From assembly GCF_018131185.1 (NCBI RefSeq), contig NZ_JAFCJE010000001.1, positions 462,001 through 526,000 on the forward strand: DNA of 64,000 nt, read 5' to 3'. The position numbers were made by a program, and so were the translations under genes. The notes beneath the pieces were generated by a model. It did not search any database and had not been told where the DNA came from. It saw nothing but the letters and a program-made list of their open reading frames with translations. The DNA is from Bradyrhizobium diazoefficiens. GTDB lineage: Bacteria; Pseudomonadota; Alphaproteobacteria; Rhizobiales; Xanthobacteraceae. Each line of letters starts with the position of its first letter. Positions within the stretch are counted from its first letter, which is position 1. Shown in pieces: positions 58,889-64,000 of the stretch.

Positions 58889-60040
58889 TCAGCCGCCATT
58901 GGCGTGAGACGTGGTGTCGGCCAGACGCCTGGCCGTCTCGCGCTCTGTCAGAACCGCCTGCTTGGTGTTCACGGTCGGCACCGCCGACATGCCGGGGCGC
59001 AGCAGGCCGGTGAGGCTGTGGTCGTCGAGCACGATCTTCACGGGAACGCGCTGCACGATCTTGGTGAAATTGCCGGTGGCGTTGTCCGGCGGCAGCAGCG
59101 CGAATTCGAGCCCGCTCGCCGGCGACAGGCTGTCGACATGGCCGCGCAGCGTCTTGTTGCGGAAGCTGTCGACGTGCAATTCGACCGGCTGTCCCGGCCT
59201 CACATGCGTGAGCTGGGTCTCCTTGAAATTCGCGACGACATAAACCGCATCGAGCGGCACTACCGCCATCAATTGCGTGCCGGCTTGCACATATTGGCCG
59301 ACTCGCAAGCTCCGGGCGCCGACCGTGCCGTCGACCGGCGCATTGATCTCGGTATAAGACAGGTTCAGCGCCGCCTGCTGCGCGACGGCGCGGGCGCGTT
59401 CGAGCTGAGCGGTGGCCTGGGCGCGCTGGGTGGTGAGCACGTCGATCTTGCGCTGTGCGGCCAGAAGGCCGGATTTCGCGTGCTGCAATTGCGCGCTGCT
59501 GGCGCGCAGCGCCGCGTCGGTCTGCTGCGCGCGCTGGATGGTGCCGGAGCCCGACTTCATCAGGTCGTCGTAGCGGGCGCGCTCCTCCTGAGCGAATTTC
59601 AGATTGGCGCCGGCGGAGGTGACATCGGCCGTGCTCTGCTCGATGATCGGCTGCTGCAGTTCGAGCTGGGCGTCGATATTGCGCACCGAGGCTTCGCCGG
59701 CGGCGACGTCGGCTTCCGCCTGGTCGAGCGCCGCCTTGAAGTCGCGGTCGTCGATCTTGGCCAGCGCCTGGCCTGCCCGAACCTTCTCGTTGTCGCCGAC
59801 CAGCACCTTTGCGATGTAACCGGACACCTTGGGTGCGATGATCGTGGAATCGGCCTTCACATAGGCGTCGTCGGTGGATTCGAGGTAGCGGCCCGTCGTT
59901 AGATAGTCATAGCCGTAATGGCCGGCGGCGGCGACGCCGAGTGCCAATGCCAGGCCAAAGGCTGCGCGCTTGATGGCTTGGCGGGATGGGCGAAGGCTGG
60001 TTTGTTTATTGGTTTCAGCGACATAAGAGGCGTTCGACAT
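58889..60040 (-). CDS. emrA: HlyD-family membrane fusion protein (EmrA-like)
   Basis: The 383-aa periplasmic adaptor has one N-terminal helix (about 26-44), the ESTDDAYVKADSTIIAPKVSGYI lipoyl-half motif, a long coiled-coil hairpin (about 90-210) and the second half INAPVDGTVGARSLRVGQYVQAG. It bridges EmrB to the outer membrane. The ATG at 60040 has GAGGA upstream; the frame is open further but that DNA is the promoter region. It is divergent from the lysR gene. Confidence 0.92.
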   Translation of the reverse strand: MSNASYVAETNKQTSLRPSRQAIKRAAFGLALALGVAAAGHYGYDYLTTGRYLESTDDAYVKADSTIIAPKVSGYIAKVLVGDNEKVRAGQALAKIDDRDFKAALDQAEADVAAGEASVRNIDAQLELQQPIIEQSTADVTSAGANLKFAQEERARYDDLMKSGSGTIQRAQQTDAALRASSAQLQHAKSGLLAAQRKIDVLTTQRAQATAQLERARAVAQQAALNLSYTEINAPVDGTVGARSLRVGQYVQAGTQLMAVVPLDAVYVVANFKETQLTHVRPGQPVELHVDSFRNKTLRGHVDSLSPASGLEFALLPPDNATGNFTKIVQRVPVKIVLDDHSLTGLLRPGMSAVPTVNTKQAVLTERETARRLADTTSHANGG

Positions 60041-60136
60041 GGCATCCTCGAAAACTTCACGGACGCCGAAAAGCGTCTGGACGACCCTAAGATGCGTTGT
60101 CCAGCCAATTGTGATAATCCCGGAATTGATGGAAGC

Positions 60137-60159
60137 ATTATCCAGTCTTAGCGGATAAT
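60137..60159. promoter_or_regulatory. Candidate LysR operator for the emr operon
   Basis: A perfect inverted repeat ATTATCC-N9-GGATAAT lies in the 133-bp gap between emrA and the lysR gene, just upstream of the lysR ribosome-binding site. Its size suits a LysR dimer. Binding here would also repress lysR itself. Confidence 0.62.
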
Positions 60160-60173
60160 TGGAGCGTCGAGCC

Positions 60174-61085
60174 TTGGACCGCTTTACCAGCCTCACCGCC
60201 TTTGTCCGGGTGGTCGAAACCGGCGGCTTCTCCGCCGCAGCCCGCAAGCTCGACATGTCGACCACCATGGTGAGCAACCACGTGCAGGCGCTGGAGGACC
60301 GGCTCGGCGTGCGCCTGCTCAACCGCACCACGCGCAAGGTGAGCCTCACCGAAATCGGCAAGGCCTATTACGACCGGTCCACCCAGATTCTCGCCGATCT
60401 CGAACAGGCCGACGACATCGCCAGCGAATTGCAGTTGGTGCCGCGCGGTACATTGCGCATCCACGTGGCCACGCACATGGTGCCCTTCGTGGCGCCCGTC
60501 GCGGCAAAGCTCCTGTCGGCCTATCCGGAACTCAAGATCGATCTGCGCATGGGAGAAGCCGAGGTGGACCTCATCGAGGAGGGCTATGACGTCGCTCTAC
60601 GCATGACCTCGCCCCCGGACTCCAGCTTGATCGTCCGCAGCCTCGCCACCTGGCGCCACGTGCTGTGCTGTTCGCACGACTATCTCGAAAAGCATGGTCG
60701 TGTTCACAAGCTCGGCGAGCTTGCCGCGCACAATTGCGCGCGACATCTGAACTATCCCTTCGGTGACGATTGGCGCTTCTTCGATCGCAAGGGCTCGCCG
60801 GCGTCGGTGCGCGTCTCCGGCAGCTTCATCACCAACAGCGGCGAAGCGTTGCGGAAGGTGGCGCTGGAGGGCGCCGCCGTCTGCCTGATGGCCGGCTTTC
60901 TCGTCCAGGGCGATCTCGACGCTGGGCACCTCGTTCGGCTGCTGCCCGAATATCGTCCGGTCGAGATGTCGATGAATGCGGTCTATCCGCACCGGCATCA
61001 CCTGTCGGCGAAGGTCCGGACCTTCATCGACATGCTGGTGCATCACAGCGCCGAGCAGCAGAAGCTGATCAATCCGTACGCATGA
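60174..61085 (+). CDS. LysR-family transcriptional regulator of the emr operon
   Basis: The 303-aa regulator has a helix-turn-helix at about 18-50 (VVETGGFSAAARKLDMSTTMVSNHVQALE) and a C-terminal effector domain. I took the TTG at 60174 because GGAG lies 10 bases before it; a TTG 15 bases upstream is the alternative. The divergent emrA and the shared palindrome point to control of the efflux operon by a phenolic or drug ligand. Confidence 0.9.
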   Translation: MDRFTSLTAFVRVVETGGFSAAARKLDMSTTMVSNHVQALEDRLGVRLLNRTTRKVSLTEIGKAYYDRSTQILADLEQADDIASELQLVPRGTLRIHVATHMVPFVAPVAAKLLSAYPELKIDLRMGEAEVDLIEEGYDVALRMTSPPDSSLIVRSLATWRHVLCCSHDYLEKHGRVHKLGELAAHNCARHLNYPFGDDWRFFDRKGSPASVRVSGSFITNSGEALRKVALEGAAVCLMAGFLVQGDLDAGHLVRLLPEYRPVEMSMNAVYPHRHHLSAKVRTFIDMLVHHSAEQQKLINPYA

Positions 61086-61156
61086 AGTCGTTATGTCGCA
61101 GCGCGACGCCGCCAGAAGGTTAGGCGTTTGAAAGCCCGCGCCTCGCGCTATTTCCT

Positions 61157-62575
61157 TCAGGAAGGCGGCGGCAGCCGGCCGAACACGCCGCCGAGCGCCA
61201 TGCCGATCGCAAGCAGGCGGCGATCGCTTCCGGCAGGGCCGTCGAGTTCGAGTCCGACCGGCAATTTGCTGCTGGCGCCGAGCGCGATCGGGATCTGGAT
61301 TCCGGGAATACCGGCATTGCTGCCGGGATCGGTGTTCTGGATGAAGAGTCCGAAGTTATCAAGGCTGCTGGAGTCGGGGTTGGAGGCGATCGCGACCCGC
61401 GGCGTGGTCGGGAAAGCGATCGCGTCGAGCCCGTTGCTTGAAAATGTATCGCCGTAGAGCGCCTGAAGCGCGGGACGCGCCGTCTTGACCGCGGTATCAT
61501 AGATCGGCCCGGCATCAACCAGTGTGCCGTCCGGACCCGGCAGCTTGCGCGGGATGACGAGGCCGTCATAGGTGCCCTTCACGTCGGGACTCGCGATTTC
61601 GCTCGCCAGCGCTTCGATGGTGAGGCCCGTGCCGGTGTGCTTCAGATACAGGACCATGTCGTCATAGGCTTCATACAGGGCGACGGGGAAGCCGATCTGG
61701 CCGTTGAGTTCGGCGAGCTGTGGCATCTCGACCTCGACCACCACGACGCCACGTGCCTTCATCTGCACGATAGCGGCCTGGAACGCGGTTTCGGTATCGG
61801 CATCGAGATTGGTCAGCATCGACTTCACGACGCCGATCCGTACCTGCTTCAGGTCGGCCGGCGCGAGCGCATCGCCACCCGCGATCACGCGATCGATCAG
61901 CGCGACATCGGCCATGGTCGCAGCCATCGGGCCCGCGGTGTCCCGCGTATGCGAGATCGGCGCGATGCCCTCTTGCGGATAGCGCCCGACGGTCGGGCGC
62001 AGCGAAGCGCATCCGTTCAGCGCGCCCGGCACCCGGACCGATCCGCCGGTATCGGTGCCGAGCCCGCCCGCGACGATCCGCGCGCCGATGGCCGCACCCG
62101 TTCCGGACGAGGAGCCGCCCGCGATCAGGGCGCGGTCATAGGCGTTACGTACGCCGAATTCGGCGCCGGTCCTGAATGCGGTGTTGTAGCCCGAGATGCC
62201 AAAGGCCAGCTCGTGCATGCTGGTCTTGCCGATGATGACCGCGCCCGCCGCGCGCAGCCTTGCCACGACTGGCGCATCGGCTTTTGGAACATAGTCCTTG
62301 AGCGCGGGCGTGCCGGCGCTACAAGGCAGTCCCGCGACCTCGATGTTGTCCTTGATCACGACGGGCACACCGCCGAGCGGCTTGCTCGTGTCGCCCGTCG
62401 CATCGAATGCCGCGGCGGCCTTCAAGGCGCCGGCCTCGTCCAGCGTGACGAAGGCATTGAGATCGGGGTTGGCCTTGGCGCGGGCGAGAGCCTCCGTCGT
62501 CAGCGCGGTGCTCGTGACTGTCCCGGCCCGGAGCTCCGCGGCGGCCTGGCTGAGGGTCAACTGGTCGAAATCCAT
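61157..62575 (-). CDS. Amidase signature family hydrolase
   Basis: The 472-aa enzyme has the Ser-cisSer-Lys triad: Lys75 in VPVVIKDNIEV, GGSSSG (153-158) with the cis-Ser, and Ser179 in TDTGGSVRVPG. It hydrolyses an amide to acid and ammonia. The sequence is nearest to indoleacetamide/mandelamide hydrolase-like members rather than to GatA, because GatA partner genes are absent. It starts 70 bp after the end of the ferredoxin oxidoreductase gene on the same strand. Confidence 0.9.
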   Translation of the reverse strand: MDFDQLTLSQAAAELRAGTVTSTALTTEALARAKANPDLNAFVTLDEAGALKAAAAFDATGDTSKPLGGVPVVIKDNIEVAGLPCSAGTPALKDYVPKADAPVVARLRAAGAVIIGKTSMHELAFGISGYNTAFRTGAEFGVRNAYDRALIAGGSSSGTGAAIGARIVAGGLGTDTGGSVRVPGALNGCASLRPTVGRYPQEGIAPISHTRDTAGPMAATMADVALIDRVIAGGDALAPADLKQVRIGVVKSMLTNLDADTETAFQAAIVQMKARGVVVVEVEMPQLAELNGQIGFPVALYEAYDDMVLYLKHTGTGLTIEALASEIASPDVKGTYDGLVIPRKLPGPDGTLVDAGPIYDTAVKTARPALQALYGDTFSSNGLDAIAFPTTPRVAIASNPDSSSLDNFGLFIQNTDPGSNAGIPGIQIPIALGASSKLPVGLELDGPAGSDRRLLAIGMALGGVFGRLPPPS

Positions 62576-62645
62576 GATGCATCACCCGATGAGCGGGGCA
62601 TCGGTGCCCCTCGGGCCTTGAAGCTGAAGCCTCGGCGGCTTCGCG

Positions 62646-64000
62646 TCAACCGGTGGCGGTCATCTTTGCCGGCGATGGCGTGTGGAGTTCGTCGAACAGC
62701 CGCTCGACCTCTGTCTTCACAGCCTCGATCGCGGTGTCCTTGACCGGGCCGTAGCCGCGGATCTCCATCGGCGCCTTTGCAATTGCGATGAGAGCCGGCA
62801 GCCGCGCGGGTTCGAGCTCGCCGAGCATCCGCTCGATCAGGCCTTGATACCACGGAATCAATTCGCGCTCGGTGCGCCGCTCCGCAGCGTAGCCGAACGG
62901 ATCGAACGGCGTTCCGCGCAGCCCCTTCAACCGCGCCAGCAGGGTGAGAGGCGTCTGGATCCACTGACCGAACGCGCGCTTGCGCGGGCGTCCACGAGCG
63001 TCGGGGCGCGACGGCAGGAACGGCGGGGCGAGGTGATACTGGATCTTGAAGCCGTCCTCGAATTCGCGTTTCAGCTCGTCGAGGAATCCGCTCTGCATGT
63101 GCAGCCGCGCCACCTCGTACTCGTCCTTGTAGGCCATCAGCTTGAACAACGCGCGGGCGACTGCCTCGGTCAGAGCCTCGCTGTTCAGAGCAGCTTCGGC
63201 CCGGCGGACCCTCGCGACGATCGTCCGGTAGCGTGCCGCATAGGTACTGTCCTGATAGGCGGTGAGAAAGCCGGCGCGGCGGTCGATGATCTGGTCGAGT
63301 GTCTCGGCCGCGAGCGTTTCGTTCACCTTCGGCAGGAAGTCCGGATCGGAAGCCGCAATCCGGCCCCAGGCAAAGGCCTGCTTGTTGTGCTCGACGGCGA
63401 CGCCGTTGAGCTCGATCGCCCGCAGCAGCGCTGCAATCGAAATCGGAACCAGCCCGCGCTGCCAGGCAAAGCCGAGCATGATGATATTGGCATAGACGGC
63501 ATCGCCGAGCAGCCGTTCGGCCAGCGCGTTGGCGTTGATCGTGCTGAGATTGTCTGTACCGATGACCCAGCCGATCGCGCGCAGGCGGGCAGGGGAGGCG
63601 AGATCGGCGTCACGGAAGCGGACGACGTCGCCGGTCGGCATCTCCGCGGTATTGACCGCGGCCCGCGTACCCTTGCGGAAGGTGCCGGACGCCTTGGGCG
63701 AAGAGCTGACGACGAGATCGCAGCCGATCAGGGCATCGGCCGCGCCCTGGTCGATACGCACCTGCTGCAGGGCCTCGGGACTTGGTGCAAGCCGGATATA
63801 GCTCAGCACAGGCCCGAACTTCTGCGCAAAGCCGGTGAAGTCCAGCACCGAGACGCCGCGACGTTCGAGATGCGCGGCCATACCGATCAGCGCGCCGACC
63901 GTGATGACGCCGGTGCCGCCGACGCCGGTCACGAGCAGGTCGTAGGGCCGGTCGAGCGTTGCGGTCGCAGGGAGGGGAAGCGTCGCGGCGTGGCCTACCG
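62646..64000 (-). CDS. Indolepyruvate ferredoxin oxidoreductase, C-terminal part (5' end outside the window)
   Basis: The frame is open to the window edge (452 codons seen, stop at 62646). It contains the gamma domain of 2-oxoacid:ferredoxin oxidoreductases (LVTGVGGTGVITVGALIGMAAHLERRGVSVLDFTGFAQKFGPVLSYIRLA) and the long C-terminal DUF6537-like part (RAFGQWIQTPLTLLARLKGLRGTPFDPFGYAAERRTERELIPWYQ). In full length (about 1150 aa) this one-chain enzyme oxidatively decarboxylates indolepyruvate and other aryl pyruvates to acyl-CoA with ferredoxin as acceptor. The ThDP and Fe-S parts are not in this window. Confidence 0.9.
   Translation of the reverse strand, partial: VGHAATLPLPATATLDRPYDLLVTGVGGTGVITVGALIGMAAHLERRGVSVLDFTGFAQKFGPVLSYIRLAPSPEALQQVRIDQGAADALIGCDLVVSSSPKASGTFRKGTRAAVNTAEMPTGDVVRFRDADLASPARLRAIGWVIGTDNLSTINANALAERLLGDAVYANIIMLGFAWQRGLVPISIAALLRAIELNGVAVEHNKQAFAWGRIAASDPDFLPKVNETLAAETLDQIIDRRAGFLTAYQDSTYAARYRTIVARVRRAEAALNSEALTEAVARALFKLMAYKDEYEVARLHMQSGFLDELKREFEDGFKIQYHLAPPFLPSRPDARGRPRKRAFGQWIQTPLTLLARLKGLRGTPFDPFGYAAERRTERELIPWYQGLIERMLGELEPARLPALIAIAKAPMEIRGYGPVKDTAIEAVKTEVERLFDELHTPSPAKMTATG

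Overview
The window is a 64-kb piece of a GC-rich alphaproteobacterial chromosome, most probably from Bradyrhizobium or a close relative. The supporting signs are the codon usage, many families of short interspersed palindromic elements, a ROSE-type RNA thermometer in front of a small heat-shock gene, the order hisN / N-formylglutamate amidohydrolase / cpdR, and many ABC solute-binding proteins. I see no prophage, IS transposase, integrase, CRISPR array or rRNA operon. It reads as ordinary chromosome with a few patches of orphan genes.

Layout. 0-7 kb: glutamate synthase gltB and gltD on the minus strand, separated by a palindromic repeat. 7-16 kb: a secreted Pro-rich protein, two alpha/beta hydrolases, an hsp20 gene with its ROSE leader, a large membrane-anchored di-heme cytochrome c of RoxA-like type, and a class III cyclase with TPRs. 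15-19.5 kb: a LysE exporter, a GFA zinc protein, a TauE exporter divergent from a LysR regulator, and a cluster of very small hydrophilic or secreted proteins. 19.6-22.7 kb: hisN, a candidate small RNA with promoter and terminator, N-formylglutamate amidohydrolase, cpdR and tRNA-Val(GAC). 23-27 kb: a solute-binding protein, several orphan small genes, dodecin and a phytochelatin-synthase-like protein. 27-32.7 kb: an enolase-superfamily enzyme, a heme-c sensor cyclase, a solute-binding protein framed by two direct repeats, and a degenerate hydrolase. 32.9-39 kb: an AlkB-like dioxygenase, a 46-aa membrane peptide, a DUF4173 / response regulator / histidine kinase operon and a membrane-tethered GH3 enzyme. 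39-43 kb: an oligopeptide-type binding protein and a TetR / PspA / YiaA-B module with three identical-format operators. 43-52 kb: oxidoreductases (SDR, ALDH, Old Yellow Enzyme, flavin monooxygenase), a ThDP decarboxylase and an M20 peptidase. 52-57 kb: a complete glutamate/aspartate-type ABC importer followed by a D-amino-acid transaminase. 56.8-61 kb: an EmrAB efflux operon with an AhpD-like protein and a divergent LysR regulator. 61-64 kb: an amidase and the 3' end of an indolepyruvate ferredoxin oxidoreductase gene that runs off the window.

How parts work together. gltBD makes glutamate from glutamine. The 52-55.6 kb importer probably brings acidic amino acids in. The TetR/PspA/YiaAB module looks like a small self-contained envelope-stress switch. 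The LysR/EmrAB/AhpD block is an inducible drug or aromatic efflux unit. The most interesting less-described items are the sRNA candidate at 20790-20880, the triple-operator PspA module, the CxxCH sensor cyclase, the cytochrome with a cytoplasmic N-terminal extension, and a hydrolase that has lost its catalytic Ser and apparently its His.
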